From Datnioides undecimradiatus (lineage: Eukaryota > Chordata > Actinopteri > Lobotiformes > Datnioididae): 64,000 nucleotides of DNA. The translations under genes and the position numbers were made by a program. Under the pieces are notes generated by a model. That model had not been told where the DNA came from. It ran no database searches and saw only the letters and a list, made by a program, of their open reading frames with translations. This document shows positions 1-12,400 of this stretch, in pieces. The DNA is taken from positions 8,939,001 to 9,003,000 of the forward strand of contig WARS01000026.1 of NCBI GenBank assembly GCA_008933995.1. Reading direction: 5' to 3'. Position 1 is the stretch's first letter. Each line of letters starts with the position of its first letter.

Positions 1-3000
1 GCACAAACACAAATGTTTTGTTTATAACATTTTGGCAAATGTCTTGTACAGTGAAATGATTGAAAGAAGCAAGAATCTAAAGGAGGCTTTACAGAACCGA
101 TATTCAATCATACTTTAAGGGGGAAAAGTGCAATATATATGGAAGATTTAATCTGGAATGCATGCAACGTAGAAATACAATATGCATCGTTACATGTATT
201 TCCTTTAATGAGTGCATTTAATGTATCATAATTACATGAAAACATATGTTGTCGAACATATGTCAATGTGGATGGTAATTTCATTTCACTGGGTTAATTT
301 GTTTTCATTTTGACCTTTCAAATTTTCCATGATGACAATGATGAAGATAACATTTACAGTTTGTTGCCTCAGAAGGCAGCTGTGATACGTCTGAGTACTC
401 CAATAATCTTCCATCTATCCACAATTCAGCCACATCAATCCCCAGAGAACATAATCAGCACCCCAAAATATTCCAAATTGATCTGACATTTCGTTATAAA
501 TGTTTATGAATGATTTTTTTTTTTTTTTGGTCTCTAATCAAAGTGGTTAAGCAGTTTTAGTCAGGAAAAATGTCAAATGGTGTAATCCTTTTTAGCAGTG
601 CAATCCTCTCAGCATGATGACGTACTGCAGCCTGTCTGATGGATCAGTGACAGGCAGCAGCGTCTCCTGAGTTCACTCAATGGATCCCAAAACTGGGGGG
701 GGGGGGGGGCAATGCCGGTATTGCAGGTGAGTTGAATAACATGCAGGTATTTTTAGTTCTGAAGCGATGCTCTGCTACATTTTTCTGCAGAAAAAACATT
801 CCTATGAGTTGAGTTTACAGGGCTTTGAATGAAAGAAAACACACTGTACCACAGCAATTAAACCTTTTACCTTGGGCAGTAAAATGCACAAACATTTACT
901 ACTTATGCTAACATGAAGTGATTGTTATTTGTCGCAGTGAGGAACTAATACATTTTTTTTTGTTATTGCTATACATTCAGGAATGGTTTGAGAGTATTTG
1001 AGAACACTGGCCTCCTCACTGAGCGTTAGATGAGAACATTGATACCTTTGGCATGTCTACACTGTAAATATGAAGCTGCAGTCTGTAGCTGGTTAGCCCA
1101 GTTTCCAGTCTTTATGTTAAGCCAAGAAAACCAGAGAAACCTCAGAGAAAACATCAGGTATGCAAATCAACATATATCCCACAATGCTGAATTATTTCTT
1201 CCAGCATGCTATCTTTGTGTATCTCTTAATACAATTTGAGTTATTTTCTGTGGCATTTCTAACATTTCCCATGTGTTCCTGAGATACTTTCAACTGTTAC
1301 CAACACAATTCAATTGCAGGAGTTAAGAAATACCTGCAAACTATGCTGCAAAACATTGCAACAGCCGGACAATAAATACCAATACTGAGAGGCTCACAGG
1401 GTTCAGATGAGGCTGCACTATAATCTATGGCCTCAGATGTTCCCACAGTGGCTTCTATGACACAGGTCCAACGCATTATGGCTTCATTACTGCTCAGGCC
1501 TTGTAAAATGTAACACTGTATGTACTACTGCTTCTCTGTTCTTGAGATTTGATCAGTCAAGTGTTCCTGCTGTGCTGGATGGTGACCAACAGATGGCGAC
1601 ACAGACTGTTCATCTGCTGGCTCCCTGGCTAATCACTGTTATAATTTGCACCTTTCCATTAGTGTGAATTACCATCATTCCCGCTCTAAGTCATAGTTTA
1701 AATATTTAGCACTATATTTAAGATACCAGTTCCCCATCTTCTTTTGTTCTCGTCAACCTATTTTCAAGTACTCTGTCATATTTTTTCTCTCTGTCTTGTT
1801 TGACAGCTGCCTCCTGTGAGTTTTTTTGCCTTGAGGTTTTTAGTGTTCTGCCCTCATGACACCACAGTGGAATTTAAATTTGGACACTCATCTGGGAGGA
1901 TTGTTATGGATACTCAAGTCTGCACTGATACTGTGAGAAAAATTCCTGAAAGATCCTTTCACCTCTGTATGTTGTCAGGACCGAAAATGAGCTGCAAAAA
2001 CCTGGCAAAGAAGCTAAGGAGATATAATTTCATTTTCAAAGGGGAATACTGCAGACAGCTTAAGTAAAAAGAACACTGTTTTACTGCTTATATGCCAACT
2101 TGTTTTGTTCATGAAACACATTAGATGCTCAAAACACAGCCGTGGATTATCAGATACTATTAAAAACATCTTGCTGGTGATGACAGAGCAAAAACGGATG
2201 AAGCAGATTAATATTTTCTATAACTTCATCCAAATCATGTGTGTCTCATCGTCCTCTCGGCTGTAAATTGGAGCAGCAGTGATGCATAACGACCTCAGTG
2301 ATCCTGACGCAAGCACAAAAGAAGCATCACCACACACACCCGTTATGCAATCAGCATGTCTGTTATCTAAGCAGAAACTGATGCAAGTGGAATCATGAGT
2401 TAAAAAAAACAAACAAAAAACAAACAAACCATAATGCAGTACTAAAAATAAAAAAAAACCAAATATGAATTTCTTTATTTAAAATATTTTGTCCTCTTTG
2501 CAGTTTTTAATACATAGCATGTGGGCATCATCACTTTTTAAAACATGGGCTCATGACTAACAATGACACACAACAAAAGATTTATTTGCCATCAGTCTAA
2601 AACACATTAATATGTATTGACTTTATTAGTTGTAAAACAATCCTACACATCCAAATGCCCACATGGATTGGAAATTGGAAATGGACTTCAGGCTTTAGTG
2701 TAACAGGAAAGGTGAAACAGAGATAATCTGGCAAAACAAAATGACACCGCAACGGCCGACATAATTTACTAACAGGCACGCGGGTGCCAAATACAGATTT
2801 CAGAAATGTTTAAAAACATTTTTCCTAATGACTGGCTTACAGCCTTATGCAACCTCCGCACCACACAGTAATCAGAGTCACATTTTTGTGCAGTGTTGTT
2901 GGCACAGCATCAGTAAACTCCTATCTCCTCCCCAGTGGGTGGCTGCAGGGAGGAGCAGGGACCCCTGCTGCACGCTGAGCTAAGTAGGGCCAGATCGCTG

Positions 3001-3399
3001 AGGGCAGCATGGGAAGAAGCCAGGATGTGTGAATTATTAGATGACCCTCCATGCAGTCAGAGACATGAAATCCGCTCCAGATGAGTCCTCTTCCTCTGTG
3101 AAGAACAGATCATTGAACCTAGGTTTCCATGGCAACAACCACCACGTCTACTATAGCAACCGGCACACATGTGTTAAGGTGTTTTTCTTTCTCTCTGCTC
3201 CTTCAACCCCTCGCATTTTTCTTCTTTTTGGTCAGATGCATACCTCTGCTGTGAAATCCTCAGTGTCCTGCAAAGAAAAGATTAAACCTGTGTGAAGACA
3301 GTTAGTTTGTGATGTTAAACAACAAGATGGTCATTTTTTATGTTGACCATTCTCTTGCTGAGATTCAGAGATGACACTCTTATGTCTGGCCTCTGAGAA

Positions 3400-3640
3400 T
3401 GAAGCAAGAGCCAGGAGACAGGTAAGCTTAGCTTAGCAGTGTCAGCAGCAGTGGGAAGCAGCTAGCCCGGCTCTGTCCAAAGTTTTAAAATAAATCAAGT
3501 CCCAGCTCTAAAGCTCATTAATGAATGAATCTTTTGTTTTTTTACAGTGTGGTCATGTGCTTAATTACTTTCTTGGTGGGGTGAAATTCACTGATAACTA
3601 AGCTAAGCTAATGACTACTGGCCATAGCTTTATATTTAAT
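3400..3640 (+). repeat. Degenerate dispersed teleost repeat (AGCTAGCC / GCTAAGCTAAG family), copy 1
   Basis: The segment contains the phrase agctagcccggctctgtcc, then a tract ending in tctaaagctcattaatgaat, then ctaagctaagctaatgacta and a tail like gccatagctttatatttaat. This order resembles a short interspersed repeat I know from many teleost introns and UTRs. Three further partial copies occur in this window at about 17,740-17,930, 46,190-46,260 and 59,760-59,920. The boundaries are approximate and I cannot assign a class. Confidence 0.55.
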
Positions 3641-4719
3641 GTTTAACTAAAATAATTTTCTTTATTTAGTCTCCTTTAATTCAAAGATAAAATTATACTC
3701 AAGAGGCTTATTAGTCTGTGCAGCCTTTCACATTCTCTTTTAGTGTTGATTAAGATAAGAGAACACTCTAATCCACCCACTCCCAAAATGAAAGACACCT
3801 AAATGTGAATACATAATATTTCAACAAAAACTAAATGAAAAGGTACATACAAATTACAATGACAACAACAGATATATGTAAATATGTTCATTCGATCAAG
3901 TAGTTGTACCTAAAATTAAAACATACAGATCGATGAGAGTTCAAAAATTTAAGTTACTTTTGCATTTTGCAGAAATGAATACAGTACATATGTTGTACAT
4001 ATCATTTTTTCTTCAACGACAGTGCCTTTCGATTTCCTGTATATTTTATCAAGCCAGAAAGCACTAAAACATATTTCATTTTTATTTTGTAGAGAACAGC
4101 CAAATGTCTCTTTAGCATCACAACAGACAAGGCATCTGGAGAAAGACCAGACTGACTGCAAGCCTGAAGAGAAAGAGAAACCATTTCTTGTGTTTCAGTG
4201 CATAATGCAATGAACTGTAACATCCAATAATCACTTTATGTCAAATACAATGTCAGGCTGCCTCTAAAGTCAACAGTCTAAGAAGTTTGGAAGGGTTTTC
4301 CTGCAGCAGACAAACAGATGGCAATGGCTTCAGTGAACATGGTGTGCACAGACAGGAGTGTAAAAAAAACAGCACCCCACTGACTGGAAAATATGGAGCA
4401 CTGGAGGTTATTTCCCAAATATCAGCTGTCAGCTCATCCAAATCAGATTCTCAGATATCCAAATATTAAAGTTTTAATGATGGGACATGTGACTCAAACT
4501 GAGTCAGTCTCATAATTTGGGCGCGTCAACTGGCCAAGAAATAAAGTGTCATCTTTAATAACGTGAATAATATTCAAATGTCTGGAGCGAGCAAGATTCA
4601 CAGTCTGCTGAACAGCCAAGAAGAGTCATGCAGGAAGGTGTTGAAGACATCAGATCTCGGAAACAAAATGGACTCATCTGATGACTTCAGATCAGCAGAG
4701 AAGCCAGGCTTTGCTGTCA

Positions 4720-5060
4720 TGACTTACCTTATAGGAATTTATCATGCTCACTATCAGTTCAGTGTGTTAGCATGCTAAGATTGACTCCAAGCAATCTCAT
4801 CAGTTTTGCAGGTGTGTGGTCATAAAGCAAACTTTAAAAACATTGGCAGAAGAAGGAAGGTGGTCACCAATGTTTGAGTAATTCATCCTAAGGGAGACAT
4901 GGATGTCTGTAGCAAATTTCATGACGCTCCATTCAAAAGTTTACCTACTTTATGGTAGTGTGAGAGGAAAGGTCAAGAGGATCACCAAAGTTCATTCCAT
5001 GGATGTCTGTGCAACATTTCACAGCAAATCATCGCGTTCCTGTTGCGCTGTTGTCTTCCC
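4720..5060 (+). repeat. Degenerate dispersed teleost repeat (GTTAGCATGCTAA family)
   Basis: The segment begins with a tcatgctcactatcag / gttagcatgctaag block, continues with gttttgcaggtgtgtggtca, and ends with two imperfect copies of a block reading roughly attcat...atgga tgtctg...caa atttca (near 4,880-4,925 and 4,990-5,035). This matches a common teleost intronic repeat whose tail normally reads about a gaccaacag-type block. It is heavily mutated and has no coding capacity. Confidence 0.45.
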
Positions 5061-5678
5061 AAATTTGTGCACCAGCAGACATAGGAACCACGCTGCTACT
5101 GTGGCTGAATAGTCATTTTATGTCATGGTTTAATATTTTGCTCGTTCTTTCTGTGATTCTCAGTCTGGCTGCAACTTGTGCTGTGTGATTTTTATTTCAG
5201 ATGCAGCAGGTAACTCTTTTCAGTAAAAGAAAAATAAAAGAATCCACTGAAAACAACCCGCTCAGCACCAGAACATCAGAGAGACATAATTAGCAACTAA
5301 CTGGTGAACCAAGTGGAGCATTTCACAGCAGATTTCGTTCAAGAGATGACACAGACCATGAAGAGCTAAAGGAGAGTTCAAGAGAGAGTTTTCACCCCTA
5401 CGCGATAATGAAAGTAAATAAATAATTTATTTCTGTTTCACGTTTCATGGTGTCATCAACTTCATGGACACTGAAATCTTTTTAATCAAATGAGGGTCCA
5501 TGTTTTTGCTGTCCCTGTTATCACATCATAAATCCCTTTTTAATTATCAACTATCGACACGACACAACACTGGGCTGTTGACATGGTTTGTATGTTGAGA
5601 TGAGGTGGGTGTGACTACCTTGTGTCTTAGCAATATGTACGTAGTCAGCTGAGAGGCTTCTGTGATGCTGCCTCCATC

Positions 5679-6829
5679 ATGGTGCTGTCTGTGGTGCGGG
5701 AGGATATGAGCCTTCAAGAGAAACACTGGATGGTGACACTCCAAGAAGTTTTCTACCCTACTCTGGCAGCTGTTGGTATCCCCTGTAAGTACATTAAAAC
5801 GTCAGTGTCAAAGTTAGGGCTGTTGGCTGATCTCATACCAAGATACGCTGCTGTGACCTTAAAAGATAAGTGGTGATAGTATTCATTTTAAGAGAGATGA
5901 TTATTTACACAGATCTTTATAATCTTTATCCCCCAGCCAACACCATCACCTTTCTGATCATCTTAAGGAGGAACTGCATGCTCTCCAAGTCCAGCACCTT
6001 CTACCTGATGGCCATCTCTGTGGCCGACAACCTCGTACTGATCTTCATTGTGGTTCTCGAGCTCTCTGTTAAGTACCACCAGCAAGTGCCGTTTTGGAGT
6101 TACGAGCCGTGGTGCAGCCTGAGAGACATTTTTAACTATGGAGCGTACAATGCTTCAACATGGCTGGTGGTTGTGTTTACAGTCGAACGATTTATTGCCA
6201 TCCACACATGGAAGATGAAAACCAAAATCTGTACTCGGAGATGTGCTGTGTGGACTATAACGGCTGTTTTCCTCTTCAGTCATATTTTTGCCATTCCTTA
6301 TTACTGGTCTAATGCCTCAGTCTATGAGAACAACCAAACCATGTGTATTTACAAACCAGAGGCCCCATCTCATTTCATTCACACTCTGGTTTGGTTTCAA
6401 ACAATTCAAGCCTACATATTCCCTTTCCTCATCATCCTCACATTAAACGGGCTGACTCTGCGCCTGATCTCTCTCAGCAACCGGGTTCATATAACCACTG
6501 ATTTGACTTCCAGGGTCAAGGTAATGCCCTTGTTGCGTTCCAGGAAAAGAAAATCTGTGGTGCTTCTGGTGACGGTGTCTATGAGCTTCGTGCTGCTGTC
6601 TGTCACCCGCGCTATAACTCAGATCGTCCTACGCACCACTCACATGTACACTTTGGATCGCAATGATTACAGCCTCCAGATAAATATAGCGGCAGACACT
6701 GGCACCATGCTGAGTCTAAGCAACGCTGCTGCTAACATGTACTTGTATGTGTGCACCCAGGCCAAGTTTCGCCAGGAGTTCTTTGCCTCCGTCAGACAGG
6801 TGTCCATTTATTGCAAAAGAAAAGTCTAG
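5679..6829 (+). CDS. Class A orphan GPCR, GPR139/GPR142-like (2 exons)
   Basis: Coding exons are 5679..5784 and 5937..6829, split by a 152-bp GT-AG intron; the joined protein has 332 aa. It is a seven-transmembrane plasma-membrane receptor of the GPR139/GPR142 orphan group. TM1 lies at about 25-46 and spans the splice junction (GIPS|NTITF). TM2 is at about 55-78, TM3 at 100-125, TM4 at 135-158, TM5 at 184-213, TM6 at 240-265 and TM7 at 283-306. Cys95 and Cys172 can form the conserved TM3-ECL2 disulphide. The DRY position reads ERF (119-121) and the NPxxY position reads NMYLY (302-306). The extracellular N-terminus is short. The TM6 entry is basic (RSRKRK). The start is the first ATG in an open exon with a good donor; a further upstream exon is possible. 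Family assignment is from overall resemblance, so the exact paralogue is uncertain. Confidence 0.75.
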
Positions 6830-9450
6830 AGAGATGAACCTCAGCACAGTTACCAACACACTGAAGGAAGTTTGTACAGGTGCTTTGTCGTGGTGTCTGG
6901 GAACAGAGGAAATGATCTCATGCCTCTCAATCATATACGCTTAATGAGTTTGTTTCTCTCAGCAGAAAACAAGGCCTTTAATTGAACCCCGGCTCCATAA
7001 AACACAATCTCATTTTCTTTATTACTGTGTTTTACTCATAATGTCCCTCTATTAAAGCAGGGAGATGGTTTTCCCGCCTTGTTAACAATCATGACACACT
7101 GTTTGACAGGGCTGTTTGAATTTCAGGATTAATTTCCTGCAACCGGTTTCCAGACGTGGAGCAAACAAACAGACATTGTCACTCTTGGTGACGCAGTTTG
7201 TAAAAGTCTTGTCTATATGTGTGACTTCTGCCAGCTAAATTTTTGTTTCAAACATATGTAAAGCAATGATATTTTAATGTTAAAGCATTTATCATTTGAT
7301 TTAGGACCATAAATGAAGGCTGTACCACTTGTGTTTTCACTGTCTCTCTCTTTTTTTTTTTTTTTTTACTACAGTCCGGCAATAAATTAGCTATTTTCTT
7401 CCAATTTTGTTTGGTATTGGCCATTGTCTAAAAATCCAAAACCAACAGTAAAGTATTAAGCGATTTTCTCCTCCCCTCTGCTGAAATGCCTTTTATTGAG
7501 AGAGTCAATGTTTAGTTTCTGTCAACACATACAGCATTAGAACAATAAATAGTTCAAGAATATGTTGCTGTTTCCTTAAGGTTCTCAGATACGTTGTTTT
7601 ATGCAAACAAGAATAGGAGTGCATCCTCTCTAGAGTATGTGTTCAAAACCAACATCCCTTGCAGGTATTGACTAATTGAAGGGCGTGTGCTAGTGGTAGC
7701 ATGTAAGACGTGTCACAGGAAAGGGAGACATTAATCAATAATGATGGCTCCGCTTTATTCAAGAGTCCTGGTAAGTCAATACCAGGACCCTGAAACTAAA
7801 ACAGCTACATCAAATTCAGCCATGGTTAATTTAATTATCTGCATCTGTGATTTTCCCTCTGTCAAAATGTTGTCTGTGGACAAACAGCATTCAGAGGTAA
7901 CAAACAATGGCAGCTTCAAAGAGAGGTTTTGAGATGTCAAGATGAACACAGTTTGAAGAACTTAAAATCAATGTTATGTGAACAAGGCCACTTCCACTGA
8001 AGGGACAAGAGTGGAGCATTCACATGAACATCTTTATTCAGTCAGATCTTCTCTCATCTGCACTATAGTAGCTCAACCAGAAGGACATACAGTAAGATTT
8101 TCAACCTGAAGCTATGGACTGAAAAATATCGTTTTAAAATTTCTCCAGTTGAATTTCCTCAGAAGTCCAGGATGATAAATAAATCTTGATTGCCTTCAGG
8201 GAAACAACAGATTGGTACTAATTCCATCTTGTACCACTGAGAAAACCTTCAAAAACACTTCAAACATGATAAAGGCTCAAAAAGCACATTCGCAGATGGA
8301 ACACTTGATTGGTTACCACAGACCTGACCTCAGCATAACTGAGGCTATGTAATTGTGCACAGCCTCAGTTGAAAAGTTAAAGTTGAGTCTCGAGTTTAGA
8401 AAAAAAACCCCAAAAAACAGCCCTGACAAAAACAACCAGAATCAAATGAAGAATTATGGCAAATTCTGTGAGCAACTTGAAAGAGCTTACCACAGGAGAA
8501 GTATAAAATTTTCTTTGGTGTGGTGACTTACCCAATGCAAATGAAGTTCTGAATTTCAGGAAATGCCACACAAAATGGCTATTTTTAAGCAGGTTTCTGT
8601 TTTATTTTATCCATGTTTCTTTGTGTTTACTCCAGTGTTTTTCATTAAGAAAAAAATGCATTTTTTATCTTTTATAATCCGTATCACCAGCACACACCCA
8701 TGATCCTGACCTATATCAGTGGAGTTTCCAGGTGGAAATACAAGTTGAGAGTTCCTTTAATCAGGCGCCCTACGGGCCAAGGTGGCCACAACCTTCCTGA
8801 ATATGTGTCCAGGTAGATGGCTTTGGTACATGTCAGTCTCTATCTCTCTCTGCCCTCATTTCCTGTACTCTCCAAATTTTTGGCAGTCTAAAAGTGGCCT
8901 GAAGTTACAAAAACAGAAAACATTGTTTGTAAAATTATGCTTTTTTGTGAAAAATGAAGAATGTGTACATCCAAGCAAAGTTTTTAAATGTACTTCCACA
9001 AAATTACTTTTTTAACAAATAAATAATGAAAATGTGTTGAGAACATCCATCTACAAATGTAGAAACTAACCTAATTAATGTAAGAAACTGAACTGTAAGA
9101 AATTTATGAAAAAGAAATGCATAACATGATGATATTTGTTTAATATACAGAAACTATCATCTTGAACGCTTTTACATTAAAGTATTTTTTGAGAGTAGAG
9201 TTTTCTCTGACTGTTTCTTCAACATAAAAAAACAAATTACCTTGAAAAAATGCCGGTCTGGTTTAAATGATCCAGTCAGTAACTTAACTCTGGATTATGT
9301 CAAGCAGACAAATCAGGACAGCTTAACTCATCAACCTTCAGATGACAGCGGACCAACTTTATTGCATGAATGGCCGACAGTTTGTTCTTGTGTTTACAGT
9401 AAAGCAGTTTTAGAGGACACAGTAAATTGTTGGTTTCTCAGGTTGAAGTG
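6830..9450. other. Intergenic region and 3' flanks of the GPCR and eif2d
   Basis: No gene is recognised. The start must include the GPCR 3' UTR; candidate AATAAA motifs occur at 7381 and near 7543. A T-homopolymer lies near 7352-7367. The right-hand end (about 9,350-9,450) is the eif2d 3' UTR on the minus strand. Confidence 0.5.
9358..9363 (-). promoter_or_regulatory. Probable eif2d polyadenylation signal
   Basis: The minus strand reads AATAAA about 90 bases after the eif2d stop codon, which is a plausible spacing for a short 3' UTR. It is inferred from position only. Confidence 0.5.
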
Positions 9451-12400
9451 CTACTTCTTCTTGCCACCTTTGGAAGCTTTGTCTAGTCCTTGGATGTACT
9501 TGCGAGGAATTTGATAGTGATCTGGAATTGAAATACAAACGTCAACATACTGAATGCATTAGTGCAAAGTATTTGAGAAAAACTGTTAGATACTTAAAGT
9601 GTTATTCAGTTCCAAACCTAGCAGCAAATTGCCGACTTGATGAATCTGGTTGCCTTGGATCTGGACCAGGACTTTGTCCTTGGACCCAGGGATGGGCTGT
9701 AAGACAGAGCTGGCCTGGACTCTGTGCTGCAGAGCAGTGGCCACGACAGCAGGATCCAAACCATACACTTCCAGGTTCTTTATTAGAGTCACCTAAAGGT
9801 AGCATATGGAAACAGTAAGAGTAAGAACAAGAATCATGCATGATAGAAGGTTCTAGCTGATTCTAGCTTAGTACTGACACATCAACATCGTTACTTCAGT
9901 GCAGTGCTCAGTACACATATCAGCACATTTATGATTTGTAGAAACATCTCAACTATTAGTGAAAGGATTGAAATTAAATGATGCAGTGATTCATGATGGC
10001 CAGAAGATGAATGCTTCTGACTTTCATTCTATCGACACCATGAGGCTGACATTTGTGGTTTAAGAAGTTGAAATTTTGACAGCAGATTGTTTCATGTGTT
10101 TATCTGTATACGAATGCAGATACATTTTTAAACAACTAAATCATCCACAGACAATATTGAGAGTGTATTTCAGCCAGTGTGTTTTTTCTAATTGCTTATC
10201 TATGTGCAACAAGAGCTTTCTCAATGAAAACCACAATCTTTTACTGTAGCGTACAGATTCTGTATTAATATGCAGAATCACTTGATTCATTCATTTTAAG
10301 GATCCAAACAAAATCTACAAAACTGACATCCCCATTACTTTGTATTCGCTGCTAATCAGATAATGTGAGCTTGATTAAGATTAACATTAATCCTGTAAAC
10401 ATTGTAGTAGCGTTGTGATTGTTAGCATGTTTGCTCAAAGCATCCCTGTGCCACATTCAACCCCACTCTTAGTCTTGTTAAACTGTCTTATGTCAGTATT
10501 AGTAGAAATTAATTTGAAGGAATCCCTACAATTGATGGCTGGTATATTCACCTTCTTATTGGAGCCTCGCGAAGCGACAGAGACATCTATAGGCTCAATG
10601 TGGCCCTTCTTTATTATGGGTGCTTGTCCAGGGAATACAACTTGATAGCACTCCTGCATTCGTCCCATCGTCCTGTAAAATAAGATGGCATTGCTAAATA
10701 TACACAACAAAGTTAGATAATTCATTCACATTCTCACAAATGAAGAGAAGTTTTGAAAGCACAGGTAATAGCTTTGCTAAAATACAAAAAATTATTTTTG
10801 ATAATTTAATTCGATTGAAAATTCTTTGTTATGATAAATGTGGACAATTTTCGAGGGCAACACTGAAACATTGCCCTAATTACCCTTACAAATCTACAGG
10901 TCAACACTAATCAAGAATCATTACCTCAGCACAAAAGGGTTCATATAGATGACACCATTAATTCACAATAAGTCCCAGGGGTGGAAAAGCCAATTCCCAG
11001 GGAGGTCTTTGCCTTGTTCTGACCAATACCACCCGCTATGATTTTTCCACAAATGTTTTCCATTAGTCATTCTGACTCAACAAAGATCAGGGCGTATTTC
11101 ACTTGAGGCAAAAGGAACTAAAACATTATGGACTCTGTCCTTTTTAATTTAATAACATATCTAGTTCTTTTTTTTATAGCAGTAGTTACAAACCAGATGT
11201 TGGGAGTATCAGACTTCAGAGCAGAGGTATTATTGTTGTTTACAGATCAGATTTGGATTTTAGGTTTGCATTAGGATGATTATTTTATCCTGCATTCATC
11301 CTGGAATGATGACGCTGACTGCCTCCACCTGCCCATTCAACAGTGCATTCACATGTTGGCTCATATTAGCATAATGGATATTGCAACTATTTTTTTCTTA
11401 ATTATTAGTATTAATCTATTAAACTCAAACTCAAGTGCAAGGGGAGTGCTCAACATGTATGTTTTACCTGCTAAAAAGGTCATCCCACTTAAGAGACTCT
11501 ACCTCCTGGTACTCTGATTTCTCCAGCAAGCAGTCACACAGTGTAGGATTTATTGTCACATAACTGTTGAGAGGAGAGGAAAGCAATGTAGCAAAGTGTG
11601 TTAAAAAAGGACATTTTACAGAGGATGGATGGCAGGAAACATGCTACCTTGTTAAACTGTGCCTGTTCCATGCCAGATTTTATTCAGTTTCTCCCAAAAC
11701 TCACTGTCAAGTTGTTTTATATCAGGAGATGCATAAAAGATGTTTTCAGTTTCATTCACATTTTGGGCAGTTATAACAACATCACATGGCCTGGGATCAA
11801 CTCTATATTTGTTCAGGGGCCATTAAGGCTGCCTTTCTGACAACACACCAAAAACAAGCTCTGTGCCTTCAATGTTGTTTAATTACAGAAGCCTATTCTC
11901 GCTGTCGGCTGAAGAATACAGAGTTTGATTTTAAAATGGCGAGTGTGCTCTGCAGTTCCACGAACTGTACAACAATTTCCATCTACTTACTTTTTGTTAT
12001 TTTCATCCACCAGTTCATTCTTCTTCACATACTCAGTTACGATGGTTCTCGCTTCAGCAGGCTGCAGTATTGTTCCTTTCCTGTAGGGGCACCAAAGTAT
12101 GCATAAGTACAAGTACAAACGTGCATATTTGAGAAATGACTGGTATGGTCATGGTAACTTCTGAGTTTTTAAAGACATTTGTAATGCTACTGGTTGAAAA
12201 AATGACAAAATAATAAAGAGTAAAACAAAGCAAACTATTTGTATATATATTGAATATATAATAAATTTAATGATCTTATGGGACTGTGCCATGGACCAAT
12301 ATTCCGGTAACCATGTCCCTTTCCAGACATCTTTAAGAGAAAAACATATATAGTCACATAACCTTACCTTGTTTCATTTCTTAAAATAAAATCATCCCCT

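Larger units (their letters stand above)
1..5678. other. Non-coding stretch before the GPCR gene
   Basis: I recognise no gene here. The open frames are short, have no recognisable family signature and no convincing splice partners. The stretch holds a G homopolymer near 695-709 and two degenerate dispersed repeats listed separately (about 3,400-3,640 and 4,720-5,060). The rest is AT-rich unique-looking sequence. Distal exons or enhancers of a neighbouring gene cannot be excluded. Confidence 0.5.

Noticed and set aside
1816-2067. 83-codon open frame on the plus strand
   Set aside because: It has no ATG at its start, no family resemblance and no splice context; it fits chance.
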